Origin: Paenibacillus cymbidii
GTDB taxonomy: Bacteria; Bacillota; Bacilli; Paenibacillales; NBRC-103111
Direction of reading: 5' to 3'
Length of the DNA stretch: 64,000 bases
NCBI RefSeq assembly: GCF_004764705.1
Contig: NZ_SHLX01000003.1
Span: 62,001-126,000, forward strand
In this document: positions 1 through 9,164 of the stretch, one piece after another
How positions within the stretch are numbered: position 1 is the first letter of the stretch
How the letters are laid out: each line of letters begins with the position of its first letter
Made by a program: the position numbers and the translations under genes
Notes under the pieces: generated by a model
Seen by the model: the letters and a program-made list of their open reading frames with translations, nothing else
Database searches by the model: none
What the model was told of the DNA's origin: nothing

Positions 1-621
1 GCCGCCTTGACCCGGAATCAGGGCGTGCTGCTTGCGCTGCCGATGGTGATCGAGATGGCCGCCTCGCAGATGGGGTGGCCGCTGCTTCGCGAGAAGCGGT
101 TCCGCGAGTGGGGAAGACGCGTATGGCCGACTGTGCTGTATGCAGCCATGCCTGCGCTCGGCATCGGCCTGTATTTGCTGCTGAACCGAATCGTCACGGG
201 CGATTGGTTCGGGTTTCTGGCTCATCAGAAGTCTTATTGGGGGCAAACGTTCGGCTTCTATGCCGATAATCTGGCCGAGCATATGAACCGCGCCCTGACG
301 TATCGCCGGCCGCTGTTTACCACCGGCGTTTATGCGCCGCAAATGGTCATGTTTTTCATCGGCTTCGTACTGCTGATCTACATGGCCAACAAGGCCCGGC
401 TGTCGTACCTGTTGTTTTCGTTTGCGTATTTGATTGTCTCGTACTCCGCCAGCGCCATGCTGAGCGGGGCCAGGTACGTAAGCGGCATGTTTACGCTGTA
501 CATGTTTCTGGCGTATTTGTTCGGCCGTATGAAGATGAGCAACCGGCAGTATGTCGACTGGGCGCTGTTGTTTGGGTTGCTTTTCTTCACGTGCGTGTTT
601 GGGCTTAATTACGTGTTTTGA
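1..621 (+). CDS. Mannosyltransferase-like polytopic membrane protein, 3' end
   Basis: The reading frame is open from the first base, so the gene starts upstream and only about 206 C-terminal residues are present. At least five hydrophobic segments are visible, including a stretch at about residues 117-130 and paired helices near the C-terminus, with loops rich in Arg and Tyr. An early TRNQG motif followed by alternating helices resembles the integral-membrane mannosyltransferases of the PIG-V-like group, which transfer a sugar from a polyprenyl carrier at the membrane. That assignment rests on general resemblance of the last helices; the catalytic N-terminal part is outside the window. The gene ends in TGA and is followed directly by a four-hairpin repeat element, with a convergent gene beyond it. 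It could also be another GT-C-fold glycosyltransferase. Confidence 0.55.
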   Translation, partial: AALTRNQGVLLALPMVIEMAASQMGWPLLREKRFREWGRRVWPTVLYAAMPALGIGLYLLLNRIVTGDWFGFLAHQKSYWGQTFGFYADNLAEHMNRALTYRRPLFTTGVYAPQMVMFFIGFVLLIYMANKARLSYLLFSFAYLIVSYSASAMLSGARYVSGMFTLYMFLAYLFGRMKMSNRQYVDWALLFGLLFFTCVFGLNYVF

Positions 622-813
622 AATAAGCCATGTTTGATTGGCTATTGCGTCAAAAATGGCGGGCAGCTGCTGAATAGCCAGTGAAATCGCTGGTTATTTC
701 GTTAAAATGTGCGTTTTCGGGGCAATTTCGTCAAAATAGCCAGTGTTTTCGCTGGCTATTTTTAACGTTCCGAGGGAAATCGGGAGAATAAGCCATTTTT
801 CATGGGCTTTTTC
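621..813. repeat. Four-hairpin intergenic repeat, copy A
   Basis: Four imperfect inverted repeats lie at 621-647, 672-700, 733-763 and 786-813. The two inner ones have the arms AATAGCCAGTG and CGCTGGCTATT around short A- or T-rich loops. The two outer ones have arms of the AATAAGCCAT / ATGGGCTT kind. Starts are 51, 61 and 53 bp apart, matching four other copies in this window. The element fills the space between two convergent genes. No open reading frame, ribosome binding site or recognised RNA family was seen in it. Hairpins this close to both gene ends may stop transcription from either side, but that is inference. Confidence 0.8.
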
Positions 814-875
814 GCTTTGGATCGACTTTCGGGATCTTTGCAGTCCGCCCGTCGCCTGTCGCCCGTCGCCCGCCG

Positions 876-1604
876 TTACATGAAAAAGCCGTTGCCGTTC
901 GGCAATTTGGCCGACGGCTCGTCGGCTTGCGCCTGCCGATACACGGACAGGATGAACCGCATGTAGTCCGCCGCCTGGCCGATCTCGGCCTCGCGGGGAA
1001 CGATGCAGCGCGTGTTGCCCGTGAGCAAGTCGATCAACTGAATGCGTTCCGGCAGTTTGCCGAAGGCCGCAAACGAGAACAGCGTCAGCTGGCGAAGAGA
1101 GGCGTGCATGAACTCGTCGCTTTCGTCGATGACGAATTTATGAATGACGTAGGACTGCTCCGTCAGCTCCGCCATGTGCACAATGGCCGACATGTCGATG
1201 CCAAGCTGGGGGACGCGGACGGACATCGGTTCGAACAGCAGGGCGGGAACCGGCGCGCCTTCATGGGACCGCGCAAATTGCTGCAGTTGGGCCGACACCT
1301 GCCGCTTCGTTTGGCGAACGTGCTCCTCGGAGCGGAAGCCTTGCGTCCTGCCCGCCCACCGGAAATCCAGCAGCCGGCTCATCCGCTCCGGGTCGCGTCG
1401 CTGCGGCGAGGAGACGCCGGCGTCCGGCAGCGTGTACCAATCGTTGATCGCATGATAGGCTGCATGCATGACGATGCCTCTCCAGCCCGGGCAGCACGGA
1501 CAATGATCCGGGCTCGGAGCGAGCGAACGGAGCCACTGCTCCAGCATGTAATCGGCAAGCGGCGGGGTGGGGGAGCCCGGTTCTAAGGGCAAGCTTGCGC
1601 TCAT
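876..1604 (-). CDS. Unknown protein coupled to flavodoxin
   Basis: This 242-residue protein was not recognised. Its ATG overlaps the flavodoxin stop in an ATGA junction, which fixes the start and implies translational coupling. A CPCC motif lies near residue 38. The middle holds a G-I-D strand and a V-I-H-K strand followed by a helix with Q and L and an IDLLTG strand. That order of elements faintly recalls a PD-(D/E)XK nuclease core with the acidic residue before Lys lost, but this is speculative. No signal peptide or membrane helix is visible, so it should be cytoplasmic. Sharing a transcript with an iron-controlled flavodoxin suggests expression in iron limitation. Longer reading frames upstream of this ATG lie inside the flavodoxin gene and are not real extensions. 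Confidence 0.7.
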   Translation of the reverse strand: MSASLPLEPGSPTPPLADYMLEQWLRSLAPSPDHCPCCPGWRGIVMHAAYHAINDWYTLPDAGVSSPQRRDPERMSRLLDFRWAGRTQGFRSEEHVRQTKRQVSAQLQQFARSHEGAPVPALLFEPMSVRVPQLGIDMSAIVHMAELTEQSYVIHKFVIDESDEFMHASLRQLTLFSFAAFGKLPERIQLIDLLTGNTRCIVPREAEIGQAADYMRFILSVYRQAQADEPSAKLPNGNGFFM

Positions 1605-2047
1605 GGCTGCAGCAGGCCGGCGAACTGTTGGCCGAAGCGGCGACACGTTTCCTTGTCGCCGGCGTCGGGCGACAGCTCCACCTTGAGGCCGTCCAGCTCG
1701 ACTTCGGCGCCCAGTTCCCGCAGTTTGGCGATCAGCGTATCGACGGCGGCTCCGTATTCGGCATAGGAAGAATCGCATGAGCCAAAAGCGGCGGCCTTCT
1801 TCCCGGTCAAGTCGAGATCGTCCATCTCCTCGTAGAAATCAAGAAATTCGTCCGGCAAATCGCCGTCGCCCCACGTATAAGCCCCGAGCAAAATGCCGTC
1901 ATGATTCGCAAGCTCGTGCTTATTGGCATCCAGCACATCCTTCACGACCACTTCCGCGCCGGCCAGCCGAACTCCTTCCGCAATGGCTTGCGCCATATCT
2001 TCCGTATTCCCGGTCATACTCGCATAAACAAGCAGGATGGACGTCAC
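1601..2047 (-). CDS. Flavodoxin
   Basis: Short-chain flavodoxin of 148 residues, a soluble FMN electron carrier that replaces ferredoxin when iron is short. The phosphate-binding loop is visible near the N-terminus as YASMTGNTED, followed by the GAYTWGDGDLP and FGSCDSSY loops that flank the isoalloxazine ring. Length fits the family. The GTG at 2047 is preferred because AGGAG lies 8 bases upstream; a GTG three codons earlier overlaps that same AGGAG and would lack spacing. Two Fur-type boxes sit just upstream, so iron repression is very likely. The downstream unknown gene overlaps by four bases. In Bacillus the equivalent YkuN/YkuP flavodoxins are also iron-regulated. Confidence 0.93.
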   Translation of the reverse strand: MTSILLVYASMTGNTEDMAQAIAEGVRLAGAEVVVKDVLDANKHELANHDGILLGAYTWGDGDLPDEFLDFYEEMDDLDLTGKKAAAFGSCDSSYAEYGAAVDTLIAKLRELGAEVELDGLKVELSPDAGDKETCRRFGQQFAGLLQP

Positions 2048-2068
2048 TTGGCTCACTCCTATTAATAA

Positions 2069-2083
2069 TGATAATCATTATCA
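2069..2083 (-). promoter_or_regulatory. Fur box 1, flavodoxin operon
   Basis: The 15 bases TGATAATCATTATCA match the Bacillus 7-1-7 Fur operator exactly. The wider 19-bp window at 2064-2082 matches the classical GATAATGATAATCATTATC at 18 of 19 positions. It ends about 10 bases upstream of the flavodoxin ribosome binding site, where a bound repressor would block transcription. Confidence 0.9.
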
Positions 2084-2096
2084 TATACCCTGTAAA

Positions 2097-2111
2097 TGAT
2101 AATCGTTATCA
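2097..2111 (-). promoter_or_regulatory. Fur box 2, flavodoxin operon
   Basis: TGATAATCGTTATCA matches the 7-1-7 Fur operator with one mismatch. Its centre is 28 bases from that of the first box. Tandem boxes suggest cooperative binding and tight repression. The next gene on the other side is divergent and starts about 220 bases away. Confidence 0.82.
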
Positions 2112-2332
2112 TTGATGACGTCAATCCATTTTTTCTGCACCGTTCCTTTCGCCGCCTGACACAGGAACCGGCATCCCCTGAGTCGAATCCTACTCCGTAA
2201 CGACAACAACGCCGCATGTTGCGCGCTACCCAAAGAATTGTATCCCGCAATCGAAATTGGATGCAGGGATTCGAAGCGGGTTTTGCGTACAATTAGCATA
2301 CGATAGTCCCCTGTAGGATGGAGAGGATCACC

Positions 2333-4570
2333 ATGACCAAAAAGAGCGGCGTATTCCTTCGATTTTTCATTTCCTATTTGCTGATCCTCTGCATCCCGAC
2401 CACGATTGGAGCTATCGTGTACCAGAAGACGGTGCGTGTTCTGGAAGAAGAAAGCCAGCACGCAAGCATGCTCGTGCTGGAGCACAGCAGGGCGACGCTG
2501 GACGAACAGCTGGAGCAGGCCCGCAATTTGGTCAATCGGCTGTCCGTCAATCCGAGCGTGCTGAACATGCTCGATGTCGCCCTGCCGCTGAAGGACGACG
2601 ATTATTACAAGCTCAACCGGCTGATGAACGAAATCAATTCTTACGTGCTGAACAGTTCCACGGTGCTTGATTTCAATCTCATCTTCAAAAATGCCGACAC
2701 GACGGTGTCGAGCAAAACGATTTTTCACGGCGAAGACGATTACGAAGTGTTCCACAAGTTCGGCAACGACTCGTATGCCGACTATATGAGACAAATGACT
2801 ACCGCAGGGCGAACCTTTTTGCCGCCGACGCCGGTCAAAATAATGAAGACGGCGACGCCTGTCATTTCCTACGTCAGCCCCCTGCAGTTCGATCGCAGCG
2901 CAAGCGAGCCTTCCGGCGCCATCGTCGTGTTTCTCGATACGGCGGAAGTGTCCAAACATTTGAATGCGCTTACCAGCCATTTCCAGGGGGAGGCGATCAT
3001 CGTCGACGATCAGGGTCAAATGATGGCTTCGACGAGCGAAGATTCCCGCTTCATCTACGATCTGGTGAACGATAACGGCAGCTACAACGGCTACGTGCGT
3101 GCGGCAGGCGGCAAGGAGCTTTATTTTGTCTCCTCCGTGCAGTCGGATTCGACGAAGTGGAAATTTTATTCCTTCATTCCGAAAAAAGTGCTGCTGGCCA
3201 AAGCGTTCTATATCAAACGGCTGACCATCCTCGTTTCCGCCGTTGTTTTCGCCATCGGGGCGCTTGTGGCGTGCGCGCTTGCCTATCGCCAAAGCAAGCC
3301 GATCCGCGAGCTGTTCCAGGTTATTCTGAGCGGCGAGCAACGGGGAGGGACGCGGCAGGTATGGAACGCGATCCGGCAGACGCTGCTGGAGCTGATCTCC
3401 AACAAGCAGAAGCTGCAAGCGATTGTGGAGCGGCAGACGCCGTTGTTTTACCATGTGTTTTTCGAGAAGCTGATTTCCGGCAAGTTCAAAAACGATGCCG
3501 AAATCGTCGCCTTTGCCGAACAGGCCGGCATTCGGCTCGGAGCGGACCGGTACGTCTGGATCATTATCGAATTCCACGAGTACGAGGAAGGCAAAACGAA
3601 CCATCTGCTGCAGCAGCTCCATTTTGCCAAGTTCGTGCTGGGCAATCTGATGAACGATTTGCTCGGCGGAACGTACCAAACGTTTGATTTGTCCGAGTGG
3701 AAAACCGCCTGTCTGTACGCGTCCTCCCGGGCTTCCGGCGACAAGCTGGACGAGGATCTGCGGCAAGGGCTGGACCAACTGCTCGCCATCGCGATCAACA
3801 AATTTCAATTCGCCGTCAAAATCGCCGTGGGCCGCGAACACGCCGATTTGCTGGAATCGTGGAAGCATCACCAGGAAACGAAGTCCGCTCTGGAGCTGAC
3901 TCCGTTCAATACGCTGCTGCACGTGGCGGAGCTCGACTTCTCGACCGAACTGTATTTTCCCGTCGAACTTGAGGTACAACTGATTCATGCTTGCAAATCG
4001 GGCGATACCGAAAGCCTGGAGCGACTCCTCGATATTTTGTACAAGGAAAATTTCGAGCAACGGGTGTTGTCGACCCAATACCGCCGCTTGCTGCTGCAGG
4101 AATTGACCGCTTCGCTCATCAAGCTGAACCCGGAAGCGAAAGTTGGCCTCGAACGCAAGGACAGGGACGAAAGCGTGAGGTTCGAGCATATCCGGCAAGC
4201 GTTGGCCGCCGTATGCGCGGAACGGGCGGAGCAGAAAAAATCGCACTATTCGGATCTGTCCCGGCGCATGATTGGCGACGTCGAAGCGCATTACGACGAC
4301 CCCAACATGTCGCTCGGCTACCTCAGCGCCAAATACTCGCTGTCGGAGAGCTATATTTCGCTGTCGTTCAAAGAGTATGCAGGCGACAACTTCTCCACCT
4401 TTCTGGAGAATGTGCGCATCTCGAAGGCCAGGGAGTATCTGGAGCACTCGAATAAATCGATCCAGGAAATTGCCGCGCTTACCGGCTACAACAGCGACAA
4501 GACATTCCGCCGCGCGTTCAAGCGCGTGACCGGCGTACAGCCGACGGCTTACCGCGGCATCAATGAATAG
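2333..4570 (+). CDS. Membrane-anchored AraC-type transcriptional regulator
   Basis: Protein of 745 residues with an N-terminal membrane helix (about 8-28), an extracytoplasmic sensor region (about 29-295, probably Cache-like), a second helix (about 297-321), a cytoplasmic linker region and a C-terminal double helix-turn-helix of the AraC type (about 645-745, with LSAKYSLSESYISLSFKEYAG and IQEIAALTGY). This architecture is common in Paenibacillaceae (YtdP-like) and normally activates the neighbouring sugar ABC transporter in response to an external ligand. The ATG at 2333 is chosen over one 15 bases earlier because GGAGAGG lies 6 bases upstream. The transporter operon starts 148 bases downstream in the same direction. 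The ligand cannot be read from the sequence. Confidence 0.88.
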   Translation: MTKKSGVFLRFFISYLLILCIPTTIGAIVYQKTVRVLEEESQHASMLVLEHSRATLDEQLEQARNLVNRLSVNPSVLNMLDVALPLKDDDYYKLNRLMNEINSYVLNSSTVLDFNLIFKNADTTVSSKTIFHGEDDYEVFHKFGNDSYADYMRQMTTAGRTFLPPTPVKIMKTATPVISYVSPLQFDRSASEPSGAIVVFLDTAEVSKHLNALTSHFQGEAIIVDDQGQMMASTSEDSRFIYDLVNDNGSYNGYVRAAGGKELYFVSSVQSDSTKWKFYSFIPKKVLLAKAFYIKRLTILVSAVVFAIGALVACALAYRQSKPIRELFQVILSGEQRGGTRQVWNAIRQTLLELISNKQKLQAIVERQTPLFYHVFFEKLISGKFKNDAEIVAFAEQAGIRLGADRYVWIIIEFHEYEEGKTNHLLQQLHFAKFVLGNLMNDLLGGTYQTFDLSEWKTACLYASSRASGDKLDEDLRQGLDQLLAIAINKFQFAVKIAVGREHADLLESWKHHQETKSALELTPFNTLLHVAELDFSTELYFPVELEVQLIHACKSGDTESLERLLDILYKENFEQRVLSTQYRRLLLQELTASLIKLNPEAKVGLERKDRDESVRFEHIRQALAAVCAERAEQKKSHYSDLSRRMIGDVEAHYDDPNMSLGYLSAKYSLSESYISLSFKEYAGDNFSTFLENVRISKAREYLEHSNKSIQEIAALTGYNSDKTFRRAFKRVTGVQPTAYRGINE

Positions 4571-4718
4571 CCGTGCGTCGACACGCAAGGAACAGATGGA
4601 AGATGACGGTACATCTTTTGCAGTTTCGATAAGGAGCGTGGCCGAAGCGATATTGGTCGTAGCTTCCGTCCCCGGCCATCCCCTACGCTTGGGTCAGCCG
4701 ACATTGGGGGGTTGATAC

Positions 4719-5660
4719 ATGACGCAATCGGGAACGTCCGCTTACTGGAAGCAGCTGAAAAAAACGAAAGTGCTTACATTTATGATGCTTCCGGCGCTCG
4801 TCTATTTTATTTTGTTCCATTACGTGCCGCTTTACGGATTGTTGATTGCTTTCAAGGATTTCAAGCTGCATGCCGGCTTCAGCTATCTGGAGAACGTGTA
4901 TCGCTCGCCCTGGGTCGGGCTGGAGCATTTTCGCGATTTTACGGGCGGTACGAATTTCTGGAGTCTGCTGCGCAACACGCTGCTGCTCAGCCTGTACAGT
5001 CTCGTATTCGGCTTTCCGCTGCCGATCGCGTTTGCGCTGCTGCTGAACGAACTGAAGCGGCAAGGGTACAAGAAGGCGGTGCAAACCGTCAGCTACTTGC
5101 CGCACTTCATCTCGATCGTCGCCGTCGTCGGCATGATGAAGCTGCTGCTCTCTCCGGAGAACGGGCTCGTCAACCAAGTGCTGCACGCCTTGTTCGGGAG
5201 CGAATACCATTATTATTTCGGCGACGCGGACTGGTTCCGGTTCCTGTATGTCGGCTCCGGCATCTGGCAGGGGCTCGGCTGGGGGGCGGTCGTCTACATC
5301 GCGGCGCTGTCCACCGTCGATGCGGACATGTACGAATCGGCCGTGCTGGACGGCGCCAGCCGCTGGCGGCAAATGCTGCACATTTCGCTGCCCGCGATTC
5401 GGCCGACGATCATGATCATGCTCATTCTCGAGGTCGGCAATTTCATGTCGCTCGGCACAGAGAAGATCATTCTGATGTACAGCCCTGCCACTTACGAAAC
5501 GGCGGACGTCATTTCCACTTTCGTGTACAGGCGCGGTCTTGTCGATCTGCAGTTCAGCTTTGCCGCCGCCGTCGGGCTGTTCAACTCGGTCATCAATCTG
5601 ATCCTGCTGCTGTCCGTAAACTACTTGTCGCGCAGAATGACGGACAACAGCTTATGGTAG
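4719..5660 (+). CDS. Carbohydrate ABC transporter permease (LplB type)
   Basis: Inner-membrane permease of 313 residues with about six membrane helices. The cytoplasmic EAA loop that contacts the ATPase is visible as ESAVLDGASRWRQM followed by ISLP. A run of G residues about 8 bases upstream of the ATG acts as ribosome binding site. It pairs with the permease starting ten bases beyond its stop and with the downstream lipoprotein to import a sugar or oligosaccharide. No ATPase gene is present in the locus; importers of this family in Bacillales often share a distant MsmX-type ATPase. Substrate is not visible, but the neighbouring isomerase, dehydrogenase and GH2-like genes suggest a modified glycoside. 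Confidence 0.92.
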   Translation: MTQSGTSAYWKQLKKTKVLTFMMLPALVYFILFHYVPLYGLLIAFKDFKLHAGFSYLENVYRSPWVGLEHFRDFTGGTNFWSLLRNTLLLSLYSLVFGFPLPIAFALLLNELKRQGYKKAVQTVSYLPHFISIVAVVGMMKLLLSPENGLVNQVLHALFGSEYHYYFGDADWFRFLYVGSGIWQGLGWGAVVYIAALSTVDADMYESAVLDGASRWRQMLHISLPAIRPTIMIMLILEVGNFMSLGTEKIILMYSPATYETADVISTFVYRRGLVDLQFSFAAAVGLFNSVINLILLLSVNYLSRRMTDNSLW

Positions 5661-5670
5661 GAGGACTCCC

Positions 5671-6552
5671 GTGGTTCGCGATCATTCCGTCTCCGCAAAA
5701 GTGCTGGACGCAGTCGTCCATCTGACGATGCTGCTGGTGCTGCTCGTTTGTCTCGTTCCGCTGCTGAACATTGTCGCCTATTCGTTAAGCACTTCCCACG
5801 CCGTGTCGGCCGGAGGCATCACCATTCTGCCGAAGGAATTTTCGCTCGCCGGCTACAAGGCCATTCTGCGCGACTCGCTCATTCCGCGGGCGTTTCTGAA
5901 TTCGGTCGTCATTACGGTGCTGGGCACGCTGATCAATGTCGTGCTGACGATGCTGACCGCGTATCCGCTATCCAAAAAGCATTTGCCTTTCCGCACCTTC
6001 TACATGGTGCTGATCGTGTCGACGATGTTTTTCGGCGGCGGGCTCATCCCGACCTTTATTCTCGTCAACGCGCTGGGGTTGTCCAACAGCTTTCTGGCGC
6101 TTATATTGCCCGGAGCGATCAGCGTGTGGAATTTAATCATCATGATGAGCTTTTTTCGCGGCTTTCCGGTCGAACTGGAAGAGTCGGCGCGGCTTGACGG
6201 CGCGGGGGATATCGCCATCATCGCCAGAATCGTCATCCCGCTGTCGCTGGCGCCGATCGCCACGATTGCGCTTTTCTATGCGGTGGGCCATTGGAATTCG
6301 TATTTTCAAGCGCTCATTTACTTGCACGACACGAAAAAGTACCCTCTGCAGCTCATTTTGCGCGAAATTGTGCTCGACCAGCAGATGGCCGCCGATTTGG
6401 CGGTGCGCTCGGGAACCGACCAGTCTCCGGTCACGTCGGAAAGCGTCAAATATTCCACCTTGGTCATTTCCATCGTGCCGATGCTGATCGTGTATCCGTA
6501 TATCCAGAAATATTTTGTCAAAGGCGTGATGGTCGGTTCCTTAAAAGGGTAG
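5671..6552 (+). CDS. Carbohydrate ABC transporter permease (YtcP/LplC type)
   Basis: Second permease of the importer, 293 residues, about six membrane helices. The EAA loop reads ESARLDGAGD with IVIPLS after it. The C-terminal GVMVGSLKG ending is typical of the YtcP/LplC group. Translation starts at GTG; the ribosome binding site AGGAGGA overlaps the stop of the first permease, so the two are translated together. It should form a heterodimer with the upstream permease in the membrane. The lipoprotein gene follows within 35 bases. Confidence 0.92.
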   Translation: MVRDHSVSAKVLDAVVHLTMLLVLLVCLVPLLNIVAYSLSTSHAVSAGGITILPKEFSLAGYKAILRDSLIPRAFLNSVVITVLGTLINVVLTMLTAYPLSKKHLPFRTFYMVLIVSTMFFGGGLIPTFILVNALGLSNSFLALILPGAISVWNLIIMMSFFRGFPVELEESARLDGAGDIAIIARIVIPLSLAPIATIALFYAVGHWNSYFQALIYLHDTKKYPLQLILREIVLDQQMAADLAVRSGTDQSPVTSESVKYSTLVISIVPMLIVYPYIQKYFVKGVMVGSLKG

Positions 6553-6585
6553 CGGCCGGAGGCAAAAAAACGGGAGGTTATGCAG

Positions 6586-8172
6586 ATGGCAAATAAAAAG
6601 CAGATCGGCGCCGTTCTGATGGCGTCGGCATTGGCGGTAACGGCGGCATGCAGTTCGGGCGGGGATTCGAAGGAAGCGGCCAAGGAATCGGCCCAGGCGT
6701 CGGCGAAGCCGTCGGCAAGCCCGGCTGCCTCGGCCTCGGCCAAACCGAGCGATCGGCCGGTGGTCAAAATCAGCGCGGGCACCGAGGTGCGCAAGTCCAC
6801 GTTCCCGATCCCGAGTCTCGTGCACAAGCAGATCGAAAAAAAATTCAACGTCCAGTTCGAGCCGATCGCAACGTGGATCAATGCGGATACGGAAACGAAG
6901 CTGAGCGTCCAGTTTGCCAGCGGCAATTATCCGGAGGCGCTGCTGCACATCAACAACCCCAATTTCGTCAAAAATCTCGGGCGGCAAGGGTATTTGCTGC
7001 CGATGAACAAGTATTTGGACAAGTTGCCGAACTACACGAAGCTGTTCTCGAAGGAAGAATGGGAAATGGTCATGCAGGAGGCGGCCAACGAGGACGGCAA
7101 CTTGTATTATTTGCCGATCAAGAACTACCGGACGCATTCCATGGCCTGGATTTACCGCAAAGACGTGTTCGATTCCATGGGACTGGCGTTCCCGGCTACG
7201 CTCGACGAGCTGTATACCGTGCTGAAGAAGCTGAAGGAGAAGTTCCCGAACTCCGTCCCGATGTCGAACCGGGGCGGCGTCGACGGGCTGCTGAACGGCA
7301 TCAACACGGCGCTTCGCGTATCCGGCGACATCTACGCCGATCCGGACAAAAACGACGAAATCGTCTACGGCCCGATGACCGACAAGTACCGCCAGGGGCT
7401 CATATTCGCCAACAAGCTGTACAAGGAGAATCTGGTGGAGAAAGAGTTCGCCACCATCACTTACGACCAGTGGCTGGAGCGCCATTATTCCGACCGGACC
7501 TACATCGAATTCAGCTACGGCACGCGGTCGCTCGATTTTAATACGGAAAGCAAGGACATCAAGGGCGTCAACTGGAACTGGTCGCCGAAGATGGTCGGGG
7601 CAAACGGCAAGCCCGGCTTGGCGGTGCGCGAGCTGCCGTTCTACACGTACGGACCGGTGCTGACGAACAAAATCAAGGGCGATGCGCTGGACCGCATGCT
7701 CGAATACTATAACTGGGCGGTGACGCCGGAAGGGACGCGGCTTCACGAATGGGGCGTGGAGGGCGAAACGTACAAGCTGGAAAACGGCAAGCCCAAATTC
7801 ATGGACGTGATCGATAAAGACACGAACAAAACCGACAAAATGCTGGAATTCGGTCTGGACTACTTGCTGAATCGCGACAATGACATGATCCAGCTGTCGC
7901 CTTCGTCCAAAATCGATATGGAAGTGTCGGCAGCATTCGCTAGCGCGCCGAACGCGAAGCAGCTGTTCTTCAACTGGACCGAAGAGCTCGGCAAGCAGCG
8001 GGCCAAGCTGAAGACGAATATCGACGACCTGAAGGCGCAATATATCGTGAAATTTGTGATGGGCCAGCTCGACCCGAACAACGACGCGGACTGGAACAAG
8101 TTTATCGGCGACCTGAACAAGGCGGGAATCGTGCAGTACGTCGATCTTCACAAGCAAGCGGCGAAAAAATAA
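6586..8172 (+). CDS. ABC transporter solute-binding lipoprotein
   Basis: Protein of 528 residues with a lipoprotein signal peptide: basic start, hydrophobic core and TAAC with the lipidated Cys at residue 22. A Ser/Ala/Pro/Lys-rich linker follows, then a type 1 extracellular solute-binding fold. It should sit on the outer face of the membrane and deliver sugar to the two upstream permeases. ATG at 6586 is preferred to the in-frame ATG two codons earlier because GGGAGG is 8 bases from it and only 2 from the other. The Thr at position -3 of the lipobox is less common than Leu. The size, above 500 residues, is typical of LplA/YtcQ-type binding proteins. Confidence 0.92.
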   Translation: MANKKQIGAVLMASALAVTAACSSGGDSKEAAKESAQASAKPSASPAASASAKPSDRPVVKISAGTEVRKSTFPIPSLVHKQIEKKFNVQFEPIATWINADTETKLSVQFASGNYPEALLHINNPNFVKNLGRQGYLLPMNKYLDKLPNYTKLFSKEEWEMVMQEAANEDGNLYYLPIKNYRTHSMAWIYRKDVFDSMGLAFPATLDELYTVLKKLKEKFPNSVPMSNRGGVDGLLNGINTALRVSGDIYADPDKNDEIVYGPMTDKYRQGLIFANKLYKENLVEKEFATITYDQWLERHYSDRTYIEFSYGTRSLDFNTESKDIKGVNWNWSPKMVGANGKPGLAVRELPFYTYGPVLTNKIKGDALDRMLEYYNWAVTPEGTRLHEWGVEGETYKLENGKPKFMDVIDKDTNKTDKMLEFGLDYLLNRDNDMIQLSPSSKIDMEVSAAFASAPNAKQLFFNWTEELGKQRAKLKTNIDDLKAQYIVKFVMGQLDPNNDADWNKFIGDLNKAGIVQYVDLHKQAAKK

Positions 8173-8242
8173 CGGCTGCCGCGGCGGGTCTGTCCGCGCA
8201 AACCCGGACGGACTCCCGCAACGGGCGGAGGGAGCGGGGAGC

Positions 8243-9073
8243 TTGTTAAAAGGAATCAATCACTGGAGTTTTCCCAGAACGATGCCGCTGCAGGAAGTGT
8301 TCGCGCATTGCGCCAAGGCGGGCTACGACGCGCTGGAGCTGACGCTTAACAAGCCGGACCGGGTCGGCTTCACGCTGGAGTCGACGGAGCGCGACATACG
8401 CGAAGCCGGCCGGATGGCGGAAGCGTACGGCATTCGGCTGCGCAGCTTGTCGACCGGCCTGATGCTGGAGAACTCGCTGTCGTCGCCGGATGCGGCGGTG
8501 CGCGAGCGCGGCCGTGGCGTCGTGATGAAGCAGCTGGAAATCGCTTCGTTGCTCGGCATGGATACGATCTTGACCGTTCCGGCTTATTGCAACGAAGAAG
8601 TGACGTACGCACAGTGCTACGAGCGCAGCCAGGAGGAGCTGTTTCGGCTCATACCGCTCGCGGAGCAGGCGGGCGTCCGCATCGGGATCGAAAACGTGTG
8701 GAACAAATTTTTGCTGTCGCCGCTCGAGATGGCGCGGTATATCGACGAAATGGGGTCGCCGGCGCTCGGGGCTTATTTCGATATCGGCAATGTGATGCTT
8801 TACGGACACCCGGAGCAGTGGATCGACATCCTGGGGAGACGCATCTTCAAGGTGCATGCCAAGGACTTCCGCAGAGCCGCCGGGCATTACCACGGCTTCG
8901 TGCCGCTGCTGTCCGGCGATGTAAAATGGAATGCCGTCGCAAGCGCGCTGCTTTCGATCGGCTATGAAGATACTCTGACGGCCGAAATTTCGGGTTACGC
9001 CGAAATGCCGCTGCAAGCCGTATACGATACGGCGCGGCAGCTGACGGCGATCATTGGCGGCCAGCCGGGATGA
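8243..9073 (+). CDS. Sugar phosphate isomerase/epimerase family TIM barrel
   Basis: Protein of 276 residues with the xylose-isomerase-like barrel. Metal-binding features are visible in order: GIENVWNKF, then AYFDIGNVMLYGHPEQW, then KVHAKDF and a late TAEISG strand with Glu. Family members isomerise or epimerise keto sugars, or dehydrate inositol derivatives, in the cytoplasm. The start is TTG, supported by GGAGGGAG 8 bases upstream. It follows the transporter genes directly and precedes a Gfo/Idh/MocA dehydrogenase, a pairing common in inositol and unusual-sugar catabolism. The exact substrate is unknown. Confidence 0.88.
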   Translation: MLKGINHWSFPRTMPLQEVFAHCAKAGYDALELTLNKPDRVGFTLESTERDIREAGRMAEAYGIRLRSLSTGLMLENSLSSPDAAVRERGRGVVMKQLEIASLLGMDTILTVPAYCNEEVTYAQCYERSQEELFRLIPLAEQAGVRIGIENVWNKFLLSPLEMARYIDEMGSPALGAYFDIGNVMLYGHPEQWIDILGRRIFKVHAKDFRRAAGHYHGFVPLLSGDVKWNAVASALLSIGYEDTLTAEISGYAEMPLQAVYDTARQLTAIIGGQPG

Positions 9074-9164
9074 AACGTGCCCGGGCGGAACGATCGACGG
9101 GGAAGGAACGGAAGCAACTGAGGCAAGCGAAGCAATCCAAGCAACCAACGGGAGGCAGTGGCAC

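Noticed and set aside
621-813. CRISPR array as an explanation of the regularly spaced hairpin repeats
   Set aside because: There are only four modules per locus, two kinds of repeat, spacers that are partly conserved between loci, and no cas genes.
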